A DNA stretch of 64,000 nucleotides from Conexibacter woesei Iso977N. GTDB lineage: Bacteria; Actinomycetota; Thermoleophilia; Solirubrobacterales; Solirubrobacteraceae. Both the position numbers and the translations under genes were made by a program. Below are positions 50,412 through 57,925 of the stretch, one piece after another (the first letter of the stretch is position 1; every line of letters starts with the position of its first letter). The DNA lies in contig NZ_AUKG01000001.1 in the NCBI RefSeq assembly GCF_000424625.1, forward strand, positions 1,612,001-1,676,000, in the 5' to 3' direction. Under the pieces are notes generated by a model. That model was not told where the DNA came from and made no database searches. It worked only from the letters and a program-made list of their open reading frames with translations.

Positions 50412-51376
50412 CAGGGCAACACCAACACCTTGATCGCCTCGCCGGTCCGGACCATCTCCAGCGCGCGCCCCGTCTCCTCCAACCCGACGCGATGCGTCAC
50501 CCACGGCATCGGGTCGACGGCGCCGGACGCGAGCAGCTCATAGGCGTCGATCATGTCCCGCGCGCCCGCGGAGTACGACGCGATCACGTCGACCTCACGC
50601 CGGTACTGCGACACCGCGTCCAGCGACAAGGGCTTGCCCGGCGACGGCGTGGCGTACAACAACAGCACGCCGCCCGGGGCGACCGACGCGAACCCGTCGG
50701 TCACCGCCTCCGCCGCGCCGGAGGCCACGAACGCCACGTCGACCAGCTCGTTGCCGTGCCGCTCCGCGCCCGCGGCCAGCGCGTGCTCCATGCGGTCCGC
50801 GCGCGGCTCCCTGACCCACACCGCCTCGACCCCGCGCGCGTGCGCGGCGGCGATCGCCAGCAGCCCGGACGTCCCGGCGCCCAGCACCAGCAGCGAGTCG
50901 CCCGCCCGCAGCCCCGCGCGGTCCATCGCCCGCAGGACGCACGCCAGCGGCTCGACGAACGTCCCGCGCTCCTCGTCCAAGTCCTCCAACAACAGCAGCT
51001 CGCCGACCAGCTCGGCCGGGACCCGGACACGCTCCGCGAACCCGCCCGGCGCGATGTTGGTGGTCCTGAACGACTCGCACAGCGTCTCGTGCCCGCGCCG
51101 GCAGCGCCGGCACTCCCCGCACGGCGCGTGGTGATGGACGACAACGCGGTCGCCCACCGCAAGGCCTACAACTCCGGCGCCGACTTCCACAACTTCCCCG
51201 GTCAGCTCGTGCCCGAGGACCACCGGGACCTTCGGCGCCACCCACGCGTCGCTGATGTCCGACCCGCAGACGCCACAGGCCAGGACCCGGCAGACGACCT
51301 CGCCCGGCCCGGCGCTCGGCTCCGGATCGTCCTGCACGGCGACCTCCCGAACCCCGACCGAACGCGCGACCTTCAT
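50411..51376 (-). CDS. zinc-dependent medium-chain dehydrogenase
   Basis: A 321-residue MDR dehydrogenase distinct from its downstream neighbour. Zinc ligands are in CGVCGSDIS and VLGHELTGEV, the structural site is CGECRRCRRGHETLC, and the nucleotide motif is VLGAGTSGLLA. It resembles threonine/sorbitol dehydrogenases. The ATG overlaps the TGA of the MtnA-like gene in ATGA, and its own stop overlaps the next dehydrogenase. The pair of dehydrogenases with the isomerase suggests successive oxidation of a pentose-type intermediate. Confidence 0.86.
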   Translation of the reverse strand: MKVARSVGVREVAVQDDPEPSAGPGEVVCRVLACGVCGSDISDAWVAPKVPVVLGHELTGEVVEVGAGVVGLAVGDRVVVHHHAPCGECRRCRRGHETLCESFRTTNIAPGGFAERVRVPAELVGELLLLEDLDEERGTFVEPLACVLRAMDRAGLRAGDSLLVLGAGTSGLLAIAAAHARGVEAVWVREPRADRMEHALAAGAERHGNELVDVAFVASGAAEAVTDGFASVAPGGVLLLYATPSPGKPLSLDAVSQYRREVDVIASYSAGARDMIDAYELLASGAVDPMPWVTHRVGLEETGRALEMVRTGEAIKVLVLP

Positions 51377-52407
51377 GACGCCAGCAGCTCCGCGACGGAC
51401 TCGGCGCTCACCGGCGCGGCGATGCCGCGTTCGGTGACCAGGGCGGTGATCAGCGATGCGGGCGTCACGTCGAAGGCGGGGTTGATGACCGGCGTGCCGG
51501 GTGGCGCCACGCCGACACCCGCGAGGGTCAGGACCTCGTCGGCCGCGCGCTCCTCGATGACGATCGCGGCGCCGTCGGGGGTCGAGGCGTCGATCGTCGA
51601 GGTCGGCCCCGCGACCAGGAACGGCACCGACGCGGCCGCCGCCGCCAGCGCGTGCGAGTAGGTCCCGACCTTGTTGGCCGTGTCGCCGTTGGCGGCGACC
51701 CGGTCGCAGCCGACGATCACGGCGTCCGCAGCGCCGCGCGCCAGGAGCCCCGCCGCCGCCCCGTCCACGATCAGCGCGTGCGGGATCCCGAGGCGGTCCA
51801 GCTCCCATGCCGTCAACCGCGCGCCCTGCAGCAGCGGGCGCGTCTCGCACGCGATCACGCGGACGCCCTCGACCCGCTCGGCCAGCGTGATCGCCACGCC
51901 CAGCGCGCTCCCGCGCCCGCCGGTCGCCAGCGCGCCCGTGTTGCAGTGCGTCAGCAACGTCCGGACGCCTCGCTCCACCAGCCAGTCGGCGCCCAGCGCG
52001 CCCATCGCCAGCGACGCCGCGTCCTCCGCCGCGTGGATCTTCTGTGCCTCGCCCCGCGCGGCGCTCGCCAGCGTCGAGGGCCCGGCGCCCAGGCACGCCG
52101 CGCGCACGCGCTCGACGGCCCACGCCAGGTTCACCGCCGTCGGCCGCGACGCGATCAGCACGTCGCACGCCTCCTCCAGCGCGCCCAGCGACGGCCGCGC
52201 CGAAAGCTCCAAAGCGACCCCGTACGCCGCCGCGATCCCGATGTTCGGCGCACCCCGCACGGCCAGTCGCCCGATCGCCTCCGCGACGTCCGCCGCACCC
52301 GCCGGCGTCAGCCACACCTCGCTGCCCGGCAGCAGCGTCTGATCGAGCAGCGACAACCGCCGCCCGTCCCACCGGATCGCCTGGATCCCACCAACACCAA
52401 TGGCCAC
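51373..52407 (-). CDS. mtnA: MtnA-type methylthioribose-1-phosphate isomerase
   Basis: A 344-residue isomerase of the MtnA/eIF2B-alpha fold. The active-site Cys is in LLTHCNTGALAT and Asp in VGCDRVAANGDTANKVGTY, with IRWDGRRLSLLDQTLLP at the N-terminus. MtnA turns methylthioribose-1-phosphate into the ribulose form in methionine salvage; relatives act on 5-deoxyribose-1-phosphate. No mtnK, mtnP or aldolase is present here, and two zinc dehydrogenases follow, so the substrate may differ. The start is GTG at 52407; TAGTGT lies 7 bases upstream. Confidence 0.87.
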   Translation of the reverse strand: MAIGVGGIQAIRWDGRRLSLLDQTLLPGSEVWLTPAGAADVAEAIGRLAVRGAPNIGIAAAYGVALELSARPSLGALEEACDVLIASRPTAVNLAWAVERVRAACLGAGPSTLASAARGEAQKIHAAEDAASLAMGALGADWLVERGVRTLLTHCNTGALATGGRGSALGVAITLAERVEGVRVIACETRPLLQGARLTAWELDRLGIPHALIVDGAAAGLLARGAADAVIVGCDRVAANGDTANKVGTYSHALAAAAASVPFLVAGPTSTIDASTPDGAAIVIEERAADEVLTLAGVGVAPPGTPVINPAFDVTPASLITALVTERGIAAPVSAESVAELLAS

Positions 52408-52414
52408 GCCGCAG

Positions 52415-52420
52415 ACACTA
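52415..52420 (-). promoter_or_regulatory. candidate -10 box (TAGTGT) of the mtnA operon
   Basis: TAGTGT on the minus strand ends 7 bases before the GTG at 52407. No SD is seen. Confidence 0.4.
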
Positions 52421-52474
52421 GCTCGCCCCGAGCGCCGCGCCCCGCCGCAACGATCCGTAGTGTTCAGGCGACCC

Positions 52475-54253
52475 GTGCTCAAGTCCCGCTTCGCGGCCGT
52501 CCTGGCCGCAACACTCCCCGTCCTCGCCGCCTCCGCCACCCAGGCGCAGGCCGCCGGCGATCCGATCCTGCCGCTCAACCAGGTCACCGCCGGGATGCAC
52601 TGCACCGGCTACACGGTGATCCGCGGCCTGACCATCACGTCCTTCGACGTGGACGTCATCGACGTCATCGGCGGCTCCGACCCGTCGGTCCTCGTCCGCG
52701 CGTCCGGCCCCGCGGTCGACGACACCGGGATCGCGGAGGGCTTCAGCGGCTCGCCCGTCAAGTGCCCGGACCCCAAGGACAACAACATCCCGAAGACGAT
52801 CGGCGCGATCGCCCAGGGCACGGGCGACTACGGCAACAGGGTCGTCCTCGTGACGCCGATCGAGACGATGCTCGGCGAGCCGGTCGTCCCGCCGTCGAGC
52901 GCCGCGTCCGCGAACAGCGCGACCGCCGCCGCGGTCAGGCGCTCCAAGCGCGCGCTCGCCGCGCCGCTCTCGTTCGCCGGCGTCTCCGGTCCGGTCGCGC
53001 AAGCCCTACAACAAGCCGGCAGGAAGCTCGGCCGCGCCCTCTACGCCGCGCCCGACCCGGTCCCGACCTCGGGCACCGCGCCCGGGATCACGTGGGCGCC
53101 GCAGGTCCTGCAGCCGGGTTCCAGCGTCGCCGTCGGCCTCGCGGGCGGCGACGTCGCCGCGGGCGCCGTCGGCACCGTCACCTACGTGGACGGCAACAAC
53201 GTGTACGCCTTCGGCCACCCGCTCGACGGCGCCGGCCGCCGCAGCCTCCTGCTCCAGGACGCCTACGTCTACACGGTCATCAACAACCCGCTGGACACCG
53301 AGAACGACACGTCCTACAAGCTGGCCGCGCCCGGCCACGACCTCGGGACGCTCTCCGACGACGCGCCGTCCGCCGTCGTCGGGACGCTCGGCGCGCTGCC
53401 GGACCACTTCCCGCTCAACATCTCCGCGACCGACCTGGACTCCAGGCGCACGATCCACCTCAAGTCCGAGATCGCCGACGAGACCGCGATCGGCCAGCCG
53501 ACCGGCAGCTCGTCGCTGACCCAGGTCGGCCCGGTCGCCGTCGCCCAGGCCGCCTACGACATCCTGCGCGGCTCGCCCGCGCGCCAGTCCGGCTCGATGT
53601 GCGTCCGGATCACCGTGCGCGAGCGCAGGGCGCCGCTGCGGTTCTGCAACACCTACGTCGGCGGCTCGCCGACGTCGCCGGCCGGCCCGCTCGTCGCGGA
53701 CTTCGCGTCGGCCAGCGGCCTGCTCGACACCTACAACTTCGGCGTCCTGCACGTCACGAAGGCCGACGTCAACCTCAAGCTGCGCCGCGACCTCCGCCAG
53801 GCCTACATCTTGAACGCGACCGGGCCGTCGACCGTCAGGCCCGGCCACGACATCACCGTCAAGATGTACGCCCAGCGCGTCCGCGGGGCCAAGTTCACCA
53901 AGAACGTGAGGGTCCACGTCCCGCGCGGGCTGCCGAAGGGCCAGCTGATCCTGCAGCTGACCGGCTCGCCCGCCGACACCGTCGCGGGCGGCAGCGACTC
54001 GCAGGACCTGTCGTCGATCTTCGAGGTCGCGCTCGGTGGCGACGACTCGTCGTCGGCCGACGATCCCGGCCCGCGCGACCTCACGCAGCTCGGCGACGCG
54101 TTCACCGGCCTGGAGCGCGAGGACGGCGTGACCGCCTCGTTCCACCGCCCGGGCGACGACGACCCCAACGACGCGACCCCGGAGTACGAGGTCTACCGCG
54201 ACCCCGAGCTCCGCGTCAGCGGCGACGCGAAGCTGCGGGTCACGGTGAAGTGA
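52475..54253 (+). CDS. secreted SpoIVB/S55-like peptidase domain protein
   Basis: A 592-residue exported protein. The start is GTG at 52475 (TAGTGT 11 bases upstream); the signal peptide ends near QAQAAGD. The S55 hallmarks are EGFSGSPVKC (Ser nucleophile) and VYAFGHPLDG (His), as in the SpoIVB peptidase domain, with a possible Asp in TDLDSRRT. The rest (about 250-590) is beta-rich, with ARQSGSMCVRITVRERRAPLRFCN. SpoIVB is a sporulation signal protease; this organism group is not known to form endospores, so the role is probably an envelope protease. No PDZ domain is obvious. Convergent to the Grx gene. Confidence 0.75.
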   Translation: MLKSRFAAVLAATLPVLAASATQAQAAGDPILPLNQVTAGMHCTGYTVIRGLTITSFDVDVIDVIGGSDPSVLVRASGPAVDDTGIAEGFSGSPVKCPDPKDNNIPKTIGAIAQGTGDYGNRVVLVTPIETMLGEPVVPPSSAASANSATAAAVRRSKRALAAPLSFAGVSGPVAQALQQAGRKLGRALYAAPDPVPTSGTAPGITWAPQVLQPGSSVAVGLAGGDVAAGAVGTVTYVDGNNVYAFGHPLDGAGRRSLLLQDAYVYTVINNPLDTENDTSYKLAAPGHDLGTLSDDAPSAVVGTLGALPDHFPLNISATDLDSRRTIHLKSEIADETAIGQPTGSSSLTQVGPVAVAQAAYDILRGSPARQSGSMCVRITVRERRAPLRFCNTYVGGSPTSPAGPLVADFASASGLLDTYNFGVLHVTKADVNLKLRRDLRQAYILNATGPSTVRPGHDITVKMYAQRVRGAKFTKNVRVHVPRGLPKGQLILQLTGSPADTVAGGSDSQDLSSIFEVALGGDDSSSADDPGPRDLTQLGDAFTGLEREDGVTASFHRPGDDDPNDATPEYEVYRDPELRVSGDAKLRVTVK

Positions 54254-54283
54254 CGCGCGCGGCGTGACGCCGCGCGCGCCGCG

Positions 54284-54685
54284 CTAGGACAGGCGGTTCT
54301 CGATGCCCAGCGGCGCCGGCGCGGCCGGCGCGGTCTGGGCCTCGGGCTCGACGTCGTCGGGCTGCTCGACGCCCAGCGCCTGGGCCAGCTCGCCGGTCTC
54401 GAACATCTCGGTGACGATGTCCGCGCCGCCGACGAGCTCGCCGTCGACGAACAGCTGCGGGATCGTCGGCCAGTTCGAGAGGGCCGACAGCTCCTGGCGG
54501 ATCCGGGGATCCGGCAGGATGTCGACCGCCGCGAACGGTGCGTCGAGCGCCTGCAGGGCGCCAACGGTCCGGGCGGAGAACCCGCACGCGGGGGCGTCGG
54601 GGGTGCCCTTCATGAAGAGGATCGTCTTGTTATCGCGGATCGCCTCGGCGATCGCGTCACGGATGGGGTTCGTGTCGCTGCTCAT
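54284..54685 (-). CDS. monothiol glutaredoxin (Grx4 type)
   Basis: A 133-residue protein of the Grx4/Grx5 class. The CGFS active-site motif is at APACGFSARTV, after ILFMKGTPD, and the glutathione-binding NWPTIPQLFVDGELVGG and DIVTEM are present. These proteins carry a [2Fe-2S] cluster with BolA and hand it on. It shares ATGA with the upstream bolA gene, so both are made together. The C-terminus has about 20 extra Pro/Ala/Glu residues. The operon faces an A-type carrier gene. Confidence 0.92.
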   Translation of the reverse strand: MSSDTNPIRDAIAEAIRDNKTILFMKGTPDAPACGFSARTVGALQALDAPFAAVDILPDPRIRQELSALSNWPTIPQLFVDGELVGGADIVTEMFETGELAQALGVEQPDDVEPEAQTAPAAPAPLGIENRLS

Positions 54686-54918
54686 GCCTGCTCCGGGACT
54701 CGGGTGGTGAGGGAAAGGGCGTGGATGGCGCCGCCGATCTCCGTGCCGAAGACGTCGTAGACCAACCGGTGCTGTGCGATCCTGGTGAGACCGTCGAAGG
54801 CGGGGGAGACGACCGTGGCGCGGAAGTGGTCCCCGCCGCCCGTCCAATCCTCGACTTCTGCGGTGCTCTCAGGGAGGGCAGCCTCGATGCGGCGCTTGAT
54901 CTCGTCGGTCGTCGGCAT
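54682..54918 (-). CDS. BolA-family protein
   Basis: A 78-residue BolA protein: IKRRIEAALPESTAEVEDWTGGGDHFRATVVSPAFDGLTRIAQHRLVYDVFG, read in parts, with the conserved His in IAQHRLVY and the HALSLTTR end. BolA partners Grx4 in Fe-S cluster trafficking. It is the first gene of a BolA-Grx operon divergent from the A-type carrier gene; an inverted repeat sits in the 35-base gap between them. Confidence 0.92.
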   Translation of the reverse strand: MPTTDEIKRRIEAALPESTAEVEDWTGGGDHFRATVVSPAFDGLTRIAQHRLVYDVFGTEIGGAIHALSLTTRVPEQA

Positions 54919-54932
54919 TGGCGCTTGAGGGT

Positions 54933-54955
54933 ATCGCTATCCTTTGTATAGCGAT
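54933..54955. promoter_or_regulatory. inverted repeat between bolA-grx and the A-type carrier gene
   Basis: ATCGCTAT (54933-54940) and ATAGCGAT (54948-54955) are exact reverse complements with a 7-base spacer CCTTTGT. It covers the start codon of the A-type carrier gene and the promoter side of bolA, so one regulator, perhaps an Rrf2/IscR-like or other iron-sulfur sensor, could act on both genes. Confidence 0.6.
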
Positions 54956-55340
54956 GACCGGAACCACCGTTACGTACAAGGCCCAGGGCGTCCACTTCAC
55001 CGAGAAGGGCGCCACCAAGGTCCGCGAGTTCCTCGAGTCCCAGGGCGCGGACATCACGTCCGCCGGCCTCCGCGTCGGTGTGCGCGGCGGCGGCTGCTCG
55101 GGCTTCCAGTACCAGCTCGCGTTCGACGACCAGCACGACGGCGACGCGATCTTCGAGGACCAGGGCCTCCGCATCCTCGTCGACGCCCAGAGCCTCCCGT
55201 ACGTGGACGGCTCGGAGATCGACTACGTCGACTCGCTCCAGGGCGCGGGCTTCCAGGTCAACAACCCCAACGTGGTCGCCGCGTGCGGCTGCGGCTCGTC
55301 CTTCCGGGTGGAGGACGAGGAGCAGGTCAGCGCCGTCTAG
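54954..55340 (+). CDS. HesB/IscA-type iron-sulfur cluster carrier (ErpA/SufA-like)
   Basis: A 128-residue A-type Fe-S carrier. The three conserved Cys are in RGGGCSGFQY and AACGCGSSF; the order GLRVGVRGGGCSG to CGCGSSFRVE is typical. The ATG at 54954 is preceded by a TATCCT box. It probably receives clusters and delivers them to targets, divergent from BolA-Grx, an unusual but functional grouping. The following lipoprotein gene lies in the same frame behind the TAG. Confidence 0.9.
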   Translation: MTGTTVTYKAQGVHFTEKGATKVREFLESQGADITSAGLRVGVRGGGCSGFQYQLAFDDQHDGDAIFEDQGLRILVDAQSLPYVDGSEIDYVDSLQGAGFQVNNPNVVAACGCGSSFRVEDEEQVSAV

Positions 55341-55361
55341 CCTGACGGCATCGGCCTCCCT

Positions 55362-56810
55362 CTGGGAACCACCCGCCTTCGCGCGGCGGCGCTGCTGCTT
55401 GCGGCCGCCGCGCTCCTGACCGCCGCTGCCCTCGCGGGCTGCGGCGACGACGACCAGCGCGCCGCCGCGCCGCCGCCGCAGACCGCGCCCGCCAAGCGGC
55501 CTGCGCCGCCCGCCAGGCCGACGGTCCTCGCCACCGGCCTCACCGAGGCCAACGCCCAGCTGCTGTTCGACGCCGGTTCGCATCCGGACGTCGCGCCCGG
55601 GTTCGCGCCGTGGCGCGATCGCGTCGCCGCGCTGCACCCGCGCTACTGGCGGCTGATGATCTACTGGTCCCAGCTCCAGCCGGACCCGTCCAGGCCCGCC
55701 GACCTCGGCATCGCGACCGACGGCTGCGCGCGCGGGGCGCAGCCGTGCGGCCCGTTCGGCGGGATCCGCGACGAGCTGGCGGCGATCGCCTCCGAGCAGA
55801 AGGCGGGCTTCGGTGTGCCGCGCGTCGAGGTCGTCATCGCGGGCGTCCCGGCCTGGGCCGCCCAGCCCGCGTCCGGGTGCGAGCGCTCCGATGCCGGACC
55901 GTCGTCGCGGCCGATCACCGCGCAGGGCCTCGACGCCTACAAGGCGCTGATCGCCCAGGTCGCCGGCCTCGCGGGGCAGGAGGGCGCGGCGCTGAACTAC
56001 TGGTCGCCGTGGAACGAGCCCAACCACCCGGCGTTCATCAGCCCGCAGCGCGCGAAGTGCGACAGGAGCTCGCCGACGCTCGCCGCCGGCGTCTACGCCC
56101 AGCTGGTCCGGGCCGCGCGCGACGCGCTCGCCACGATCCCCGGCCCGCACCAGCTCGTGCTCGGCGAGATGGCCGGGACGACCGTCCCGTCGCCGCGGCG
56201 CTCGACCGTCCAGGAGATGGTCGCCGCGCTGCCCGACGACGTCGCCTGCGCGTCGCGCCTGTGGACCCAGCACGACTACGCGCAGGTCACGCCGGACCCC
56301 GCGAAGCCCGATCCGGTGCTCGCGCTGGAGCAGGCGCTCGACGCGCGGCCGTGCACGCAGGGCGCGCACATCTGGGTCACCGAGACCGGCGTCGGCGGCG
56401 GCGACCCGGGCGCGCCGCGGGCGACCGACGACGCGTCGCTGCGCGCCCAGTGCCGCGCGCAGGACGCCAAGCTGCGCCAGTGGGCGGCCGACCCGCGCGT
56501 GGACGCGGCGTTCCAGTACACGTTCCGGGAGGACAGCGCCTACCCCGTCGGCCTCGCCGACGCAGGGCTGACGCGGACGTACCCGACCTACGACCTCTGG
56601 GCCGCCTGGGGCGCGCGCAGGCCGAACGACGGACCACCGCCGCTGCCGGCGTCGTGCGCCGAGCCGGGTGCGGCGAGCACCGCGGCGCCGCCGCCGTCCG
56701 GGACCGTGTCGCCGCCCGCGCCGACGAGCGCACCGCCGTCGAACGCGACGCCGCCGACGGAGTCGACGACCGCCGTCCCGGCGGCGACGACCGCGGTGCC
56801 GGCGGGCTGA
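55362..56810 (+). CDS. glycoside hydrolase-like lipoprotein with non-standard start
   Basis: The reading frame codes for TTRLRAAALLLAAAALLTAAALAGC, in parts a classic lipoprotein signal with lipobox LAGC, before the first ATG (55656). No ATG, GTG or TTG is in frame from the previous stop (55338-55340) to 55655, so a CTG at 55362 or ATC at 55350 is the likely start. TAGCCT at 55338-55343 lies 6 bases before the ATC, the spacing of other leaderless boxes here. The mature protein (about 450 residues) is a clan-A-type glycosidase: the acid/base Glu is in WSPWNEPNHPAF and the nucleophile in IWVTETGVGGG. The C-terminal 60 residues are a Pro/Thr/Ala-rich tail. Confidence 0.72.
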   Translation: MGTTRLRAAALLLAAAALLTAAALAGCGDDDQRAAAPPPQTAPAKRPAPPARPTVLATGLTEANAQLLFDAGSHPDVAPGFAPWRDRVAALHPRYWRLMIYWSQLQPDPSRPADLGIATDGCARGAQPCGPFGGIRDELAAIASEQKAGFGVPRVEVVIAGVPAWAAQPASGCERSDAGPSSRPITAQGLDAYKALIAQVAGLAGQEGAALNYWSPWNEPNHPAFISPQRAKCDRSSPTLAAGVYAQLVRAARDALATIPGPHQLVLGEMAGTTVPSPRRSTVQEMVAALPDDVACASRLWTQHDYAQVTPDPAKPDPVLALEQALDARPCTQGAHIWVTETGVGGGDPGAPRATDDASLRAQCRAQDAKLRQWAADPRVDAAFQYTFREDSAYPVGLADAGLTRTYPTYDLWAAWGARRPNDGPPPLPASCAEPGAASTAAPPPSGTVSPPAPTSAPPSNATPPTESTTAVPAATTAVPAG

Positions 56811-56826
56811 GGCGCGGGCGTTGTGG

Positions 56827-57293
56827 TGGTGCGGCGCGGCGGTGGGTGGTGTTCGGCGCGGCCGTGTTGCTGGCGGCTTGGAGCGTTGGTTGGGAGGGCA
56901 TCGATGGCGAGCAGCGCTGGAGGGGGCGCTGCCGTTGGTGGTGTGGCTGGGCTGCTCGCCGGGTCCGGGGGCGGGGTTCGGGGCCGAACGGGTTGGTCGG
57001 CGGCAGTTTGGTGTTCACATGGGACCCCAGACTGCCGTTGAGGGGGTCAACGGTGCATTTGGGCTCTATACGAACCACTATGCACCGTTGACGCTTGGGT
57101 TCGGGCCCGAACGGTGCCCGGAGCCCTACGCGAGGCCCAAGGAGACCCGCCCGCACCGCCACCACGCCGAGCCACACCGCCAGCGGCGGCGCAACCGCCA
57201 ACGCCTTCTCCCATCGATGCCCTCCACGCCACGCCCCGCACTCCCAGCGACACGGCCGCGCTGAACGCCACTCACCGCCGCGCCGCAGCACCG
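56827..57293. repeat. imperfect long inverted repeat (about 230-base arms)
   Basis: The 484 bases between the lipoprotein and AlkA genes hold no convincing gene. The right half is a clearly related reverse copy of the left: GGCGCGGCGGTG(G/A)GTGG and GCGCGGCCGTGT recur at the ends, GGAGGGCATCGATGG in the middle. The centre has perfect 12-bp arms GTCAACGGTGCA (57046-57057) and TGCACCGTTGAC (57081-57092) with a 23-base loop. Palindromic GTTCGGGGCCGAAC (about 56976-56989) and TTCGGGCCCGAA (57100-57111) sit on either side. It looks like a non-autonomous hairpin element or duplicated inverted repeat. Confidence 0.65.
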
Positions 57294-57294
57294 C

Positions 57295-57921
57295 CTACGC
57301 CGTCGGCCCACCCACACGCGCCCACGCCCACAACACCGCGCACGCCGTCGACCGGTGCGGCCGCCACGCCTCCCCCAACGCGTACAGCTCCGCGCGCTCC
57401 GGCAGGTGGTCCAGCCCCCACCCGCGCCGGACCGCCTGGCGAATCACGAGATCCCCCGCCACCAGGACGTCCTCCCGCGCCAACCCGACGACCAGGAACA
57501 CCTGCGCCGTCCACTCGCCGATGCCCTTGACCGCGGTCAGCTGGGCGATCAGCTCGTCGTCGCTCAGCGTCCGCAGGGCCCCGAGCTCCAGCTCGCCGTC
57601 CTCGAGGTGCTCGGCCAGCGAGCGCAGCGAGACGACCTTCGCCCTCGACAAGCCCACCGACTTCAGCTCGTCCGGGTCGTCGGCCAGGACCTCGGCCGGC
57701 GTCGGGTTCCTGCCGCCGAAGCGGTCCTGCAGGCGGCCGAGGATCGCGCGGGCGGCGATCGTCGACAGCTGCTGCGAGACGATCGCCCGGATGATCGCGC
57801 CGTAGGGGTCGGCGTCCGGCGTCCAGCGCGGGACGTCGCCGCCGAGGTCGTCGATCATCGACGCGAGCACCGGGTCGGCGGCGCGCAGGTGCGCGACCGC
57901 GCGGCGCTCGCGCTGGGACAT
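57295..57921 (-). CDS. HhH-GPD DNA-3-methyladenine glycosylase
   Basis: A 208-residue glycosylase without the AlkA N-domain, as in MAG-type proteins: IIRAIVSQQLSTIAARAILGRL, the hairpin LTAVKGIGEWTAQVFLV and the catalytic Asp in VLVAGDLVIRQAV. It removes alkylated bases from DNA. It lies 4 bases behind hemQ in one operon, an unusual partner, and its stop abuts the long inverted repeat. A larger relative is at 35468. Confidence 0.86.
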   Translation of the reverse strand: MSQRERRAVAHLRAADPVLASMIDDLGGDVPRWTPDADPYGAIIRAIVSQQLSTIAARAILGRLQDRFGGRNPTPAEVLADDPDELKSVGLSRAKVVSLRSLAEHLEDGELELGALRTLSDDELIAQLTAVKGIGEWTAQVFLVVGLAREDVLVAGDLVIRQAVRRGWGLDHLPERAELYALGEAWRPHRSTACAVLWAWARVGGPTA

Positions 57922-57925
57922 CCGT

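Noticed and set aside
56823-57317. Short open frames within the inverted repeat
   Set aside because: Gly/Arg/Ala-rich, present in several frames and similar to each other only because of the inverted repeat; no SD or TANNNT box.
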